From Caulobacter sp. BP25 (GTDB taxonomy: Bacteria; Pseudomonadota; Alphaproteobacteria; Caulobacterales; Caulobacteraceae): a stretch of DNA of 64,000 bases. The notes beneath the pieces were generated by a model. It did not search any database. It saw nothing but the letters and a program-made list of their open reading frames with translations, and was not told the origin of the DNA. The position numbers and the translations under genes were made by a program. The DNA lies in NCBI RefSeq assembly GCF_002737755.1, contig NZ_PEGH01000006.1, forward strand, positions 1 through 64,000, in the 5' to 3' direction. Positions within the stretch are counted from its first letter, which is position 1. The number at the start of each line of letters is the position of its first letter. Shown here one piece after another: positions 28,952 to 40,608 of this stretch.

Positions 28952-30364
28952 TCAGGCGTCGCGCCAGGCGTCGAGGTCCTTGAGCGCGCGCAGGCTCATC
29001 AGCCGCTTCTTGGCGCGGCCGCGTTCCTTCAGCGGGATCTTCTTGCCGTCCTCATCGACCTTGGGTGCTTCCAAGGGCGGGAGCAGGCCGTAGTTGATGT
29101 TCATCGGCTGGAAGCTGCCGGGGCCATTGCCTGCCTCCAGGTGACCGCCGGTGATGTGCTCGACGAGCGCGCCCAGGGCGGTGGTCGGCGGCGGGGCGTC
29201 GATCGGCGCGCCCCTGCGGTCGGCGGCGGCGAAGCGGCCGGTCAAGAGGCCCATGGCCGCGCTCTCGACATAGCCCTCAACGCCCGTGACCTGGCCCGCG
29301 AAGCGCAGGCGCGGCATGGCCTTCATCCGCAGCGACTTGTCCAGAAGCTTGGGCGAGTTGATGAAGGTGTTGCGGTGCAGGCCGCCCAGGCGCGCGAACT
29401 GGGCGTTCTCCAGGCCCGGGATCATGCGGAAAGTCTCGGCCTGGACGCCGTGCTTCAGCTTGGTCTGGAAGCCGACCATGTTCCACAGCGTGCCGAGAGC
29501 GTTGTCCTGACGCAGCTGCACGATGGCGTAGGCCTTGACCAGAGGATCGCGCGGGTTGGTCAGGCCGACGGGCTTCATCGGACCATGGCGCAGGGTCTCG
29601 CGGCCGCGCTCGGCCATCACCTCGATCGGCAGGCAGCCGTCGAAATAGGGGACGTTCTCCCACTCCTTGAACTCGGACTTGGGGCCGGCCAGCAGGGCGT
29701 CGATGAAGGCCTCGTATTGGTCCTTGTTCATCGGGCAGTTGATGTAGGCGGCCGCGTCGCCGCCCGGGCCTTCCTTGTCGTAGCGCGACTGGCGCCAGGC
29801 CTTGTCCATGTCGATCGAGTCGAAGTGGATGATCGGCGCGATGGCGTCGAAGAAGCTGAGCTGGCCTTCGCCGGTCAGGTCCAGGATCGCCTGGGCCAGG
29901 GCGGGCGAGGTTAGGGGGCCCGTGGCGACAATCACATTGTCCCATTCCACAGGCGGCAGACCGGCGATCTCCTCGCGGACGATCGTCACCAGCGGATGCT
30001 GCGACAGGCGCTTGGTGACCTCACCTGAGAAGCCGTCGCGATCGACGGCCAGGGCGCCGCCGGCTGGCACCTGGTGCTGGTCGGCGCAGGCCATGATCAG
30101 GCTGCCTAGCTTGCGCATTTCGGCGTGCAGCAGGCCCACAGCGTTGAACTGCCAATCGTCCGAGCGGAAAGAGTTGGAACACACCATCTCGGCCAGGCCG
30201 TCGGTCTGGTGCGCATCGGTGATGACTTTGCCGCTGGCGTCGTCTTTGCGCATCTCGTGCAGGATCACCGGCACGCCGCTTTGGGCGATCTGCCAGGCGG
30301 CTTCTGAGCCGGCCAGGCCTCCGCCGATGACGTGGATGGGCTGATAGGTCGCATTCGTGGTCAT
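28952..30364 (-). CDS. trmFO: tRNA (uracil-54-C5)-methyltransferase, folate/FAD dependent
   Basis: The 470-residue protein makes ribothymidine-54 in tRNA using methylene-tetrahydrofolate and FAD. The FAD-binding motif is [15 protein letters not shown] at residues 10-24. The two cysteines known in the family are Cys62 in [11 protein letters not shown] and the one in [14 protein letters not shown]. Further conserved text includes [18 protein letters not shown] and [11 protein letters not shown]. The length is normal. The ATG at 30364 was chosen because the conserved fold begins directly after it; the frame is open for 88 codons more upstream but without similarity. The neighbours are unrelated. 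Confidence 0.95.
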   Translation of the reverse strand: MTTNATYQPIHVIGGGLAGSEAAWQIAQSGVPVILHEMRKDDASGKVITDAHQTDGLAEMVCSNSFRSDDWQFNAVGLLHAEMRKLGSLIMACADQHQVPAGGALAVDRDGFSGEVTKRLSQHPLVTIVREEIAGLPPVEWDNVIVATGPLTSPALAQAILDLTGEGQLSFFDAIAPIIHFDSIDMDKAWRQSRYDKEGPGGDAAAYINCPMNKDQYEAFIDALLAGPKSEFKEWENVPYFDGCLPIEVMAERGRETLRHGPMKPVGLTNPRDPLVKAYAIVQLRQDNALGTLWNMVGFQTKLKHGVQAETFRMIPGLENAQFARLGGLHRNTFINSPKLLDKSLRMKAMPRLRFAGQVTGVEGYVESAAMGLLTGRFAAADRRGAPIDAPPPTTALGALVEHITGGHLEAGNGPGSFQPMNINYGLLPPLEAPKVDEDGKKIPLKERGRAKKRLMSLRALKDLDAWRDA

Positions 30365-30463
30365 GCCGCGCCCTATACCCCCGGCTGTCGCTCGGCGAAA
30401 CCTCGTGTAGGCTCTGGTTTGGCGATGCGCGATCCGCGTGTCGGGGAACCCTGGGGAGGGGCT

Positions 30464-31402
30464 ATGGCGAGATTTGTGGTGGGCGAGGCGGCGACGTCGG
30501 GCTTTGGCGTCGTCGTACGGCATCCCCTGGCGGTCGTCGGATGGGCTCTGGCCTTTGTCATTGGCCTGATAATCCCGGCGCTGGTCGGGCTGTTCTGGCT
30601 GGGTCCCCAGTTTGCGCGCCTGATCCAACTGGCCCTGACCCAGACGGCCGGCGCGACGGATCCGGGCATGTTCGATGACTTCATGCAGGCGCAGTCCAGC
30701 GTGACCACCCTGAACTTGCTGTACTGGCTATGGTCCTCCTTCGTGCGCGCGGTTCTCTGCGCGGCGGTGTTTCGCGCCGTGCTGATGCCCGAGGCTTCGG
30801 CCTGGGCCTTTCTGCGGATCGGCGGGCGCGAGCTTTGGCTGACCTTGCTGTTCGTCGTCGAGCAGGTGCTGGCGATGATCGTCGTTTTTATCATTGGTCT
30901 GCTGATCATCATCCTGACGGCCATCGTCGCGGTCGGCGCCGGGGATCAGGGGCAGACGGCGGCGATCGCCGTGGCGGCTTCGACCTCGGCTATCGCGGCG
31001 GGCGTGCTGATCTGGGTGGCGTTGCGCCTGTCCCTGGCCGCGCCGATGACCTTCGCCGACGCCCAGTTCCGTCTGTTCGAGTCCTGGACCCTGACGCGGG
31101 GCCAGGGCTGGCGCCTGCTGGGCATGGCGGCTCTGGTCGTGATCTTCATCCTGCTGATGGAGATCCTGGTTCTGGCGGCGGCGTTCGGCGCCATCGTGGC
31201 GGCCGGAGGCTCGCTGGAGGCGATCCAGGGATCTGGCGCTCTGGAGGCCTTCATCACCCGGCCGCCGATCGCGATTCTGCGCGACCTCTGGCCCTGGCTG
31301 CTGGGATTGGGCGCGCTGTCGGCCGTGTTCAGCGCGGTGCTGCAGACGGTGTTCTGGGCGCCATGGGCCGCAGCCTACAAGGCCTTGACCGCTGAGGCCT
31401 AG
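30464..31402 (+). CDS. Polytopic membrane protein, paralog 1 of 4
   Basis: This 312-residue protein has about six hydrophobic segments and no signal for a known enzyme. Motifs shared with the next three genes are an N-terminal [22 protein letters not shown], a mid-protein [15 protein letters not shown], the [14 protein letters not shown] loop followed by [10 protein letters not shown], and a C-terminal [16 protein letters not shown]. The ATG at 30464 follows GGGGAGGGG. It is the first gene of a four-gene same-strand array. The function is unknown; the shared loop between helices is the likely functional site. Confidence 0.85.
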   Translation: MARFVVGEAATSGFGVVVRHPLAVVGWALAFVIGLIIPALVGLFWLGPQFARLIQLALTQTAGATDPGMFDDFMQAQSSVTTLNLLYWLWSSFVRAVLCAAVFRAVLMPEASAWAFLRIGGRELWLTLLFVVEQVLAMIVVFIIGLLIIILTAIVAVGAGDQGQTAAIAVAASTSAIAAGVLIWVALRLSLAAPMTFADAQFRLFESWTLTRGQGWRLLGMAALVVIFILLMEILVLAAAFGAIVAAGGSLEAIQGSGALEAFITRPPIAILRDLWPWLLGLGALSAVFSAVLQTVFWAPWAAAYKALTAEA

Positions 31403-31479
31403 CAGCGCATCGCCTGGGACTTGGATTGTCCAGAGCGCGGCGACTCGCGAGTGCGGAACCGAAGGAGAAGATTGATCGG

Positions 31480-32235
31480 ATGGCGGACCGTTCGGCCAGG
31501 GTGGAAGGCGTGCTGATGGCTGGGTTTTCCGGCCTGCGCACCTCACTGGCGGCCTGCTGGGCGGCCCTGTTGGCGGCTGCGGCGCTGACGGTCGCGGCGG
31601 ACTTCCTGCCGGCTGTCGCGGGGCTGCTGGCGGGACTGATCGCGGTGGTTGTCGCGCAAGGGGCTCTGTTTCGCCATGCCTTCGGCCGGAACTCCGGCTT
31701 CAAGGGTCTGTGGTGGGGACGCGACGAGTGGCGGCTGCTGGGCGCGCATCTGATGATGCTGGGCCTGTTCCTGCTGATCGGCTCGATCCTGCTGGTGGTG
31801 GTCGCCGCCATCGCGCTGGGCGTCGCCCGCGTCAGCGCTCCGCAACTGGACGCCGGCACGGTGGAGGCCTGGCGCGAGGCGTTCGCCAGCGCCGGTCCGG
31901 CGGGCTGGGTCGCGGGACTCGCGCCGCTGGCGGCCCTGGCGATCCTGGTCTGGCTGGGCCTGCGCCTGTCATTCGCCGCGCCTGCCACGGTCGCCGAGTC
32001 CGGCGTGCGGGTGCTGAGCGCCTTTCCGCTGACCAAGGGCAAGGTCCCCATGCTCTTTGTCGCCGCCGGGGCGTTCGCCGCGCCGGTCGTCGTGGCCGCC
32101 ATGCTCGGCGTTTCGCCGTCCTCGCGGCTGGGAGCGGCGGTGCTGGCGGGTCTCACCTATCTATTCCTCGCGCCGGCCTGGTCTGGCGCGCTGGCTCATC
32201 TCTACCGCCAAAGCGCGGTCACGCAGGACGCCTAG
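31480..32235 (+). CDS. Polytopic membrane protein, paralog 2 of 4 (short form)
   Basis: This 251-residue membrane protein is the shortest and most diverged member of the array. It retains GFSGLRTSLAACWAA near the N-terminus, GLWWGRDEWRLLGAHL in place of the LRLG-E block, and RLSFAAPATVAES followed by LTKGKVPMLF. It lacks part of the segment between helices 1 and 2. AAGGAG lies at 31462-31467, a little far from the ATG. The TAG stop is directly followed by the ATG of paralog 3 (TAGATG), which points to one transcript. The function is unknown. Confidence 0.83.
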   Translation: MADRSARVEGVLMAGFSGLRTSLAACWAALLAAAALTVAADFLPAVAGLLAGLIAVVVAQGALFRHAFGRNSGFKGLWWGRDEWRLLGAHLMMLGLFLLIGSILLVVVAAIALGVARVSAPQLDAGTVEAWREAFASAGPAGWVAGLAPLAALAILVWLGLRLSFAAPATVAESGVRVLSAFPLTKGKVPMLFVAAGAFAAPVVVAAMLGVSPSSRLGAAVLAGLTYLFLAPAWSGALAHLYRQSAVTQDA

Positions 32236-33120
32236 ATGTCTGTTCGCCCCACCGACGCGGCTCTCGAGGGTCTTCGCACCATGCGGCGCAAGCCGCTGAC
32301 GGTGCTGGCCTGGGCGGCGTTCTCGCTGGTCATGCTGCCGATCCTGGGCTTGATCGCCAAGATCGTGCTGGGCGAGGAAGGCCGCGCGGCCCTGGCGGGC
32401 CGGGTGGGCTCGGCCGATCCGCGCGAGCTGCTGGACCTGGTCACTCATCTGGGCGGCACCATGTTGCTGCTGGTGGCCCTGGCCCTGGTGCTGGGCGCGG
32501 TGCTGCAGGCGGCGATCATCCGTTCGGTGATCCAGCCCGATAACGACCGCCTGGCCTATCTGCGGCTGGGCCGGGAAGAGGTGCAGCTGCTGATCGTCTC
32601 GCTGATCACCTGGGCGGCCGCCCTGGGCGTGACCGTGATCCCCTCGGGTGCGGTGGTTCTGGGCGCGGCCTTGCTGTCGGGCGCAGCGGCCGGCTGGTTC
32701 GCCACCCTGGGCGCGCTCGCGGTGATCGGCCTGTCCATGTGGGTCGCCGTGCGTCTCTCGCTGCTGGGCCCGCACGCCTTCTCGCACCACCACATCGACG
32801 TCCGCGCCGCCTGGATCCAGACCCACGGTCAGTTCTTCCGGCTGCTGGCGATGTTCGCCATGACCATCGTGCTGAGCGCCATCGTCTCGATCATCGGCAC
32901 GATCGTCTCGGGCGTGCTCGGCAACCTGATGAGCGGCGGCATCGACCCCATCGACGGCGGGGTGGTCTCAGGCCATCCAGGCCTGATCCTGACCCTGCTG
33001 GCCAACATGCTCTTGGCGCCGATCTTCCTGACCCTGCAGACCGTGATCCTGGCCTCGGCGCCCGCCAAGGCCTTCGCCCATCTGAACCAGGACGAGATCG
33101 ACGCGGGTCTGCACGACTAA
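32236..33120 (+). CDS. Polytopic membrane protein, paralog 3 of 4
   Basis: This 294-residue membrane protein shows the array pattern clearly. DAALEGLRTMRRKPLTVLAWAA is at the N-terminus and LAYLRLGREEVQLL near residue 110. VAVRLSLLGPHAFSHH, followed by THGQFFRLLA, lies near 180, and LQTVILASAPAKAFAHL is at the C-terminus. The His-rich HAFSHHHID loop is unlike the other copies. It starts on the base after the paralog 2 stop. An acidic C-terminal tail (NQDEIDAGLHD) is predicted to be cytoplasmic. No known family was recognised. Confidence 0.85.
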   Translation: MSVRPTDAALEGLRTMRRKPLTVLAWAAFSLVMLPILGLIAKIVLGEEGRAALAGRVGSADPRELLDLVTHLGGTMLLLVALALVLGAVLQAAIIRSVIQPDNDRLAYLRLGREEVQLLIVSLITWAAALGVTVIPSGAVVLGAALLSGAAAGWFATLGALAVIGLSMWVAVRLSLLGPHAFSHHHIDVRAAWIQTHGQFFRLLAMFAMTIVLSAIVSIIGTIVSGVLGNLMSGGIDPIDGGVVSGHPGLILTLLANMLLAPIFLTLQTVILASAPAKAFAHLNQDEIDAGLHD

Positions 33121-33205
33121 TCGGTCGAAAAGTCGCAAGCGGACTCTGTCGAAGCGCCGCGAACCTTGTTAGGGCTAGGGCCTGTCCGCAAAGCAAGAGT
33201 AAGAC

Positions 33206-34114
33206 ATGTCCAGGTTCTCGGCTTCCGACGCCGCCTTCTCCGGTTTTCGACTGGTGCGGGAGAACTTGAAGACCATCGCCATCTGGGCGGCGGTCATGAC
33301 CGTGCTGTCGATCATCTCCAACGTGCTGGCGATCCAGTTCTTCGGGCCCAAGCTTGAGGCCCTGATGTCCTACGTCTCCGACAACAGCAATCCCGATCCG
33401 GAGGAGTTCTTCCGCCGCGCCGCCGACCTGACGCCGCTGATGCTGTGGTCGCTGCCCTACAGCCTGATCGTCAACGGCGTGATCTTCGCGGCGCTCAATC
33501 GCCTGGTGCTGCGGCCGCAGGACAGCGGCTTGGCCTATCTGCGCCTGGGCAAGCAGGAGCTGCGTCAAGCGGCGGTCTGGGTGCTGACCAGCCTGATCCT
33601 GATGGGCGTGCTGTTCGTCGGCTCGCTGATCTCGGGGTTCCTGGGCGCCCTGGGCGGCCCCACCGGCGCTTTCCTGGCGCTGCTGGGCCTGGTCGGTTCG
33701 GTCTGTGCGATGATCTATCTGGCCGTGCGACTGTCCTTCGCACCCGCGGTCACCTTCGAGACCGACAAGGTGACGATCTTCAAGTCGCTGCCGGAGACCA
33801 AGGGCATCTTCTGGCGTCTGCTGGGCGCCTATCTGCTGGCGGCGGTGATGAGCATCATCGTCGTGCTGCTGATCTGGACCATCGTCTCGGCCGTTGGTCT
33901 CATCGCATCCGGAGATCTGGCGGCGACGGGCAAGATGCTGCGGGCCGACACCAGCTCCTTGCAGACCTATTTCACCCCGGCGGGCATCGTGCAGGCGCTG
34001 TTCTCGGGCCTGATCTCGATCCTGACCACGCTGATCGTGTTCGCCCCCGCGCCGACCATTTATCGCGAGCTGAAAGGCGGTTCGGCGGATCCGGCGCCCG
34101 GCGGCGGCTGGTAG
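33206..34114 (+). CDS. Polytopic membrane protein, paralog 4 of 4
   Basis: This 302-residue membrane protein begins FSASDAAFSGFRLVRENLKTIAIWAA. It carries LAYLRLGKQELRQAAV, YLAVRLSFAPAVTFETD with TKGIFWRLLGAYLL, and a C-terminal LIVFAPAPTIYREL. Its similarity to paralog 3 is the easiest to see, with the same spacing of all four blocks. The gap of 85 bp to paralog 3 could hold its own promoter or simply be an operon spacer. A Gly/Pro-rich tail ends the protein. The function is unknown. Confidence 0.85.
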   Translation: MSRFSASDAAFSGFRLVRENLKTIAIWAAVMTVLSIISNVLAIQFFGPKLEALMSYVSDNSNPDPEEFFRRAADLTPLMLWSLPYSLIVNGVIFAALNRLVLRPQDSGLAYLRLGKQELRQAAVWVLTSLILMGVLFVGSLISGFLGALGGPTGAFLALLGLVGSVCAMIYLAVRLSFAPAVTFETDKVTIFKSLPETKGIFWRLLGAYLLAAVMSIIVVLLIWTIVSAVGLIASGDLAATGKMLRADTSSLQTYFTPAGIVQALFSGLISILTTLIVFAPAPTIYRELKGGSADPAPGGGW

Positions 34115-34144
34115 TGGACGCGGCAGGCGCACAAAGCCAGCCTT

Positions 34145-34240
34145 CCTCGCCCTTGTGGCGAGGACCCATCGTTCCGGAACTTCGTTGCGGACGGAATGAG
34201 CGCGGCTAGGCCGCGTTCAACGATCGTACGCCATGCAGGC
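34145..34240. repeat. Palindromic element after the membrane paralog array
   Basis: CCTCGCC (34145-34151) pairs with GGCGAGG (34157-34163). Further on, CGCGGCTAGGCCGCG forms a second hairpin, and CATCGTT mirrors AACGATC. The GAGGACCCATC text resembles the GGGACCCATC of the element at 19682. It lies between convergent genes and may terminate transcription on both sides. Confidence 0.5.
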
Positions 34241-34306
34241 TGACGCCTGGGCCCTAGGCACAAGGCCTAGGGAGGCGGAGATTTTCCGGGACGCATAGCG
34301 AAGGGC

Positions 34307-37212
<2,906 letters not shown>

Positions 37213-37530
37213 GTTTTCCGGAACGTTGGGCCGCCCGATTGGTGGCGGCGCAGCGGCTATATGTAGGGCTCGGACCGCGAATTAACACAAGAACAAGATG
37301 CGAACAAATCTCCCGCGCGCGAGGCGAAGCTTCTGCTGACAGCGGATGTCAGCATGGTGGCCACTGGGCGCCCATTTTCGAGACCCGGCATGGTGCGGCG
37401 AAGAGAGGGCTAGGTCGCGCCTAGCCGTTTGCATTTCCTAAACCTTGTTTGGAAGCGGGTTCTTCAAGGACCGGTGCTTTACGGCTCCATCTTGGGTCGA
37501 GTTGAGGCCCGCCGGAGAGGGACTGGAGCC
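37213..37530. promoter_or_regulatory. uvrA upstream region with LexA (SOS) box at 37291-37305
   Basis: GAAC-AAGATGC-GAAC (37291-37305) is an exact match to the inverse of the Caulobacter LexA operator GTTC-N7-GTTC. It lies 79 bp before the uvrA ATG on the minus strand, in promoter position. The rest of this 318-bp gap, shared with the plus-strand mini-protein gene at 37531, has no credible gene. Confidence 0.8.
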
Positions 37531-37692
37531 ATGGCCAAGAAAGAGGCCGCGAGCGCCAATCAGGGGGCTAGCTACCACGCGTTCAACGCCCTCCGCCCGC
37601 CCAAGCCGCGCTCGGTGGTCATCGATGGACTGGTGTTCATCAGCGGCGTCGGGGCGCTCGTTTGGGTCCTGTGCAGCATGGCGCCGAACTAG
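37531..37692 (+). CDS. Mini membrane protein, twin 1
   Basis: This 53-residue protein has a basic N-terminal half (MAKKEAASANQGASYHAFNA) and one membrane-spanning segment. The block KPRSVVIDGLVFISGVGALV, continuing to WVLCSMAP, is almost identical to that of the gene at 37997. The ATG follows GGAG at 37525-37528. Conservation between the two copies in this high-GC region is confined to the reading frame and shows it is a real gene. No family was recognised. The topology is probably N-in with a very short C-terminal tail. Confidence 0.75.
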   Translation: MAKKEAASANQGASYHAFNALRPPKPRSVVIDGLVFISGVGALVWVLCSMAPN

Positions 37693-37996
37693 AGGCTCTC
37701 TTGAGGCCGGGGCGGCCGCGACACCAGGTCGCGGGCAGGTGGCGGGGTGTCGTCAGGCCGCGACGCCGGAACCGCTGACACGGTTTACCACTCATATTTT
37801 CCCAATAGAATCATTGATCTAAGCGTTCTCCGCTCGCCGGTCGGCGGCAGGTGAGCCGCCTCCGAGGAGAACGGCGTTAGCCCATCCCGGGGGCGTTCGC
37901 TTTTGCTCAACCGTCTTTCGAAGCCCCCTGTTCAGCGTGATTTCTGAAAACGTTTGCGATCGGGCCTGGGGCTCGAGGCAGCCGGAACCCATCGTC
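37693..37996. other. 304-bp gap between the twin mini-protein genes, with a nested hairpin
   Basis: No gene is seen. CGTTCTCC (37824-37831) mirrors GGAGAACG (37866-37873). Between them GGCGGC (37843-37848) pairs with GCCGCC (37855-37860). The structure could be a terminator for twin 1 or a structured RNA element; no U tract follows. Confidence 0.4.
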
Positions 37997-38146
37997 ATGT
38001 CGCAGGACTCCTCCAAGCAGGACGCCAAGCGCGAGGCCTTCAGAGCCCTGAACACCAGCAAGCCGCGCTCGGTGGTCATCGACGGCCTGGTGTTCATCGG
38101 CGGCGTCGGGTCCCTGCTCTGGGTCCTGCGCAACATGGCGCCTTAG
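37997..38146 (+). CDS. Mini membrane protein, twin 2
   Basis: This 49-residue protein has a charged N-terminal half (MSQDSSKQDAKREAFRALNT) and the same C-terminal block as twin 1: KPRSVVIDGLVFIGGVGSLL continuing to WVLRNMAP. About 24 of 29 residues agree in this block, while the N-terminal parts differ. The membrane segment carries a GxxG-like GGVGS pattern that could serve helix packing. No strong ribosome site is seen before the ATG at 37997. The function is unknown. Confidence 0.75.
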   Translation: MSQDSSKQDAKREAFRALNTSKPRSVVIDGLVFIGGVGSLLWVLRNMAP

Positions 38147-38220
38147 GCAGGCGCCGGCTTCGCTTGTCTAACGCCGGTCGCGGACGTACTAACCTCGCTT
38201 CCCATCCGATGGAGGCTCCC

Positions 38221-38322
38221 ATGATCAGCAAGACGGAAGACCGCTTCGTCCTTTCCGTTTCCCTGACCTTGGGGTCGCATGTCCTTCGTCACTCTGGATT
38301 CTGTTTCCGCCGCCACGCCTGA
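38221..38322 (+). CDS. Candidate 33-codon leader ORF overlapping the ABC-F gene
   Basis: This short frame encodes MISKTEDRFVLSVSLTLGSH and ends FCFRRHA. It starts at an ATG with a strong site (GGAGG, 38212-38216) and runs through the ABC-F start at 38279 in another frame, ending 41 bases inside that gene. The ABC-F start itself has only a weak GGGG before it. The arrangement fits a leader peptide that couples or controls ABC-F translation, but it may also be chance in GC-rich DNA. Confidence 0.35.
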   Translation: MISKTEDRFVLSVSLTLGSHVLRHSGFCFRRHA

Positions 38323-39865
38323 CGGCCGGCTTCTCTTCGAAAACCTGGACCTGTCCATCGGGGCCGAGCGCATCGGTCTGGTGGGGCGCAACGGCGCGGG
38401 CAAGTCGACCTTGCTGGCGTTGATCGCGGGTGTGCGACCGCCGCACGCCGGCGTCGTATCGCGCTCGGGCCCCATCGCGATGCTGGACCAGACGCCGGAC
38501 CTTGCGCCGGGCGCGCGGCTTGTCGACCTGCTGGACGTCGGCGAGGCCTGGGACCGGCTGGGGCGCATCGAGCGCGGCGAAGGCGACGAGACCGATCTCT
38601 CCGAGGCGGACTGGGACCTGCCCGGCCGACTGGAGCAGGCCTTGGCCGAGGTCGGCCTGCACAACCTGGAGCCGGAGCGCCCGGCGACGGCGCTTTCGGG
38701 CGGGCAGACGACCCGCGCCGGTCTCGCGCGCCTGATGATCGCGCGGCCGGACGTGCTGCTGGTGGACGAGCCGACCAACAATCTCGACGCCGAGGCGCGC
38801 GAGCTCGTGGTCCGGCTGCTGGCGCGCTGGCGTGGCGGGGCGTTGGTGGTCAGCCACGACAGGTCCCTGCTGCGTGGCATGGACCGGATCGTCGACCTCT
38901 CGTCCCTGGGGGCGCGGTCCTATGGCGGCGGTTACGACCTCTATGCCGAGCGCAAGGCGATCGAGGCCGACGCCGCTCAGCGCGATCTGGACCACGCCGC
39001 GCGCGAGGTTCGCCGCGTGGCCCGCGAGGCTCAGGTCGCGCGCGAGCGCAAGGATCGCCGCGACGCCGCCGGCCGCCGCTTCGCTGCGCGCGGCGGAACC
39101 CCGAGAATCCTACTGGGCATGATGGCCGAGCGCGCGGAGACTAGCGGGGCCAAGGCGGGCAAGCTGGCGGGTAAGCTGGCCGCTCAGGCCGAGGGCGCCC
39201 AGGCCGCCGCCGAGGCGCGCGTGGAGCGGGCCCGTGTGATGGGTCTCGACCTGCCGTCCAGCGGTCTGCCGGAGGGACGCACGGTCTTGGCGTTCGAGGC
39301 GGTCGGCTTGGCCTGGCCGGGCGGTCCTCCCGTGTTCGACAATCTGTCGTTCCTGATCACCGGGCCTGAGCGGCTGGCGGTTGCAGGGGCGAATGGCGCT
39401 GGCAAGACGACCTTGATCCGCCTGACGACCGGAGCGTTGACGCCAACGGCGGGTAAGATTCGCCTCGAGGTTCCTTTCGCCTTGCTTGACCAGCGCGCGG
39501 CCTTGCTCGACGACAGGCAGACGATCCTCGAGAATTTCCGCCGCCTAAACCCTGGGGCCAGTGTCAATGACGCCTATGCGGCCCTGGCGCGCTTTCTGTT
39601 CCGCAACGCCGCCGCCCTGCAGGTGGCTGGAACGCTCAGCGGAGGAGAACGCCTACGCGCCGCCCTGGCCTGCGTGCTGTGCGCGGCCACGCCGCCGCAA
39701 ATGCTGATCCTGGACGAGCCGACCAACCACCTGGATCTCGACTCCGTCCGCGCGGTCGAGGCGGCGCTGGCCGGCTATGACGGGGCGCTGCTGGTGGTTA
39801 GCCACGACGAGGATTTCCTGGCGGCGATCGGCGTCGAGCGAAGGATCACGTTGAAAAGGTCGTGA
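38279..39865 (+). CDS. ABC-F family ATPase (duplicated ABC cassettes, no membrane domain)
   Basis: The 528-residue protein has two ABC cassettes and no transmembrane helices, as in translation-factor/ribosome-protection ABC-F proteins. Cassette 1 has Walker A GRNGAGKST, signature LSGGQTTRAGLARL and Walker B LLVDEPTNNLD. Cassette 2 has GANGAGKTT, LSGGERLRAALACV and LILDEPTNHLD. Between them lies a charged helical linker (about residues 225-320) rich in Arg and Ala, the region that reaches the ribosomal P/E site in the family. The subfamily cannot be fixed by eye, so housekeeping and antibiotic-protection roles both remain open. A candidate leader ORF overlaps the start. Confidence 0.9.
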   Translation: MSFVTLDSVSAATPDGRLLFENLDLSIGAERIGLVGRNGAGKSTLLALIAGVRPPHAGVVSRSGPIAMLDQTPDLAPGARLVDLLDVGEAWDRLGRIERGEGDETDLSEADWDLPGRLEQALAEVGLHNLEPERPATALSGGQTTRAGLARLMIARPDVLLVDEPTNNLDAEARELVVRLLARWRGGALVVSHDRSLLRGMDRIVDLSSLGARSYGGGYDLYAERKAIEADAAQRDLDHAAREVRRVAREAQVARERKDRRDAAGRRFAARGGTPRILLGMMAERAETSGAKAGKLAGKLAAQAEGAQAAAEARVERARVMGLDLPSSGLPEGRTVLAFEAVGLAWPGGPPVFDNLSFLITGPERLAVAGANGAGKTTLIRLTTGALTPTAGKIRLEVPFALLDQRAALLDDRQTILENFRRLNPGASVNDAYAALARFLFRNAAALQVAGTLSGGERLRAALACVLCAATPPQMLILDEPTNHLDLDSVRAVEAALAGYDGALLVVSHDEDFLAAIGVERRITLKRS

Positions 39866-39972
39866 CGCGCCGCCTGGATTTCGCCGCCTCCATGCGACCG
39901 CGACGATTGGACATGATCCGATGGCGCGCCCGCGACGAAGACGAAAAGCCTTAAGCCGCCTATAGAGCCCGG

Positions 39973-40608
39973 ATGACCGTCGAGGCCTTCATCCGGGCGA
40001 ACCTCCCCATCGAGCCCGTCCCGGGCGTTCCGGAGATTTGCCTGCATCGGGCGGGGCCGCGCAGCGGGCTGATGCGTCTGGCGGACGCCGATCCGGACTT
40101 CGGCTCGCCCTACTGGGCGCGCTGCTGGGGCGGGGGCCTGGCGCTGGCGCGGCATGTGCTGGATCGTCCGGAGAGCGTTGCTGGCCGGCGCGTGCTCGAT
40201 CTCGGCGCGGGCTCGGGCCTCGTGGCGATCGCGGCGATGAAGGCGGGGGCGGCGCGCGGCGTGGCCGTCGATGTCGACCCCTCTGCCGTCGCCGCCACGC
40301 GCCTCAATGCCGAGGTCAATGCGGTGATCGTGGAGGCTCGACTGGGGGACCTGACCCAAGGCGCGCCGCCCACCGATATCGACCTGATGCTGGTGGGGGA
40401 TCTCTTCTACGACGTCGCGCTGGCTCAGCAGGTCTTGCCGTTCCTAGAGCGCTGCGTGGCGGCCGGCGTCGCGGTTTTGATCGGCGATCCGTGGCGGGCG
40501 CATCTGCCGGGCGAGCAGCTGAGTGTCGTCGCCACATACCCGGTCGCCGATTTCGGCGATCCCGGCGGCGTGCTGCGCGACGCCGCCGTGTTTTCGCTTC
40601 TGGCCTAG
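39973..40608 (+). CDS. Class I SAM methyltransferase, ETF-beta/PrmA-like protein lysine methyltransferase
   Basis: The 211-residue protein has the SAM motif VLDLGAGSGLVAIAA near residue 75. It also has GVAVDVDPSAVAATRLNAEVN and the post-II motif LMLVGDLFYDVALAQQVLPFL, followed by VLIGDPWRAHLP. The GDLFYD and IGDP motifs are typical of the ETFB lysine methyltransferase group, which modifies electron transfer flavoprotein beta, close to ribosomal protein L11 methyltransferase. The substrate is inferred from family resemblance only. Its TAG stop overlaps the convergent flbY stop within the palindrome GGCCTAGGCC. Confidence 0.8.
   Translation: MTVEAFIRANLPIEPVPGVPEICLHRAGPRSGLMRLADADPDFGSPYWARCWGGGLALARHVLDRPESVAGRRVLDLGAGSGLVAIAAMKAGAARGVAVDVDPSAVAATRLNAEVNAVIVEARLGDLTQGAPPTDIDLMLVGDLFYDVALAQQVLPFLERCVAAGVAVLIGDPWRAHLPGEQLSVVATYPVADFGDPGGVLRDAAVFSLLA

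Noticed and set aside
37890-37905. A second LexA box near GTTCGCTTTTGCTC before mini-protein twin 2
   Set aside because: The second half-site reads CTC instead of GTTC, so it does not meet the GTTC-N7-GTTC rule.
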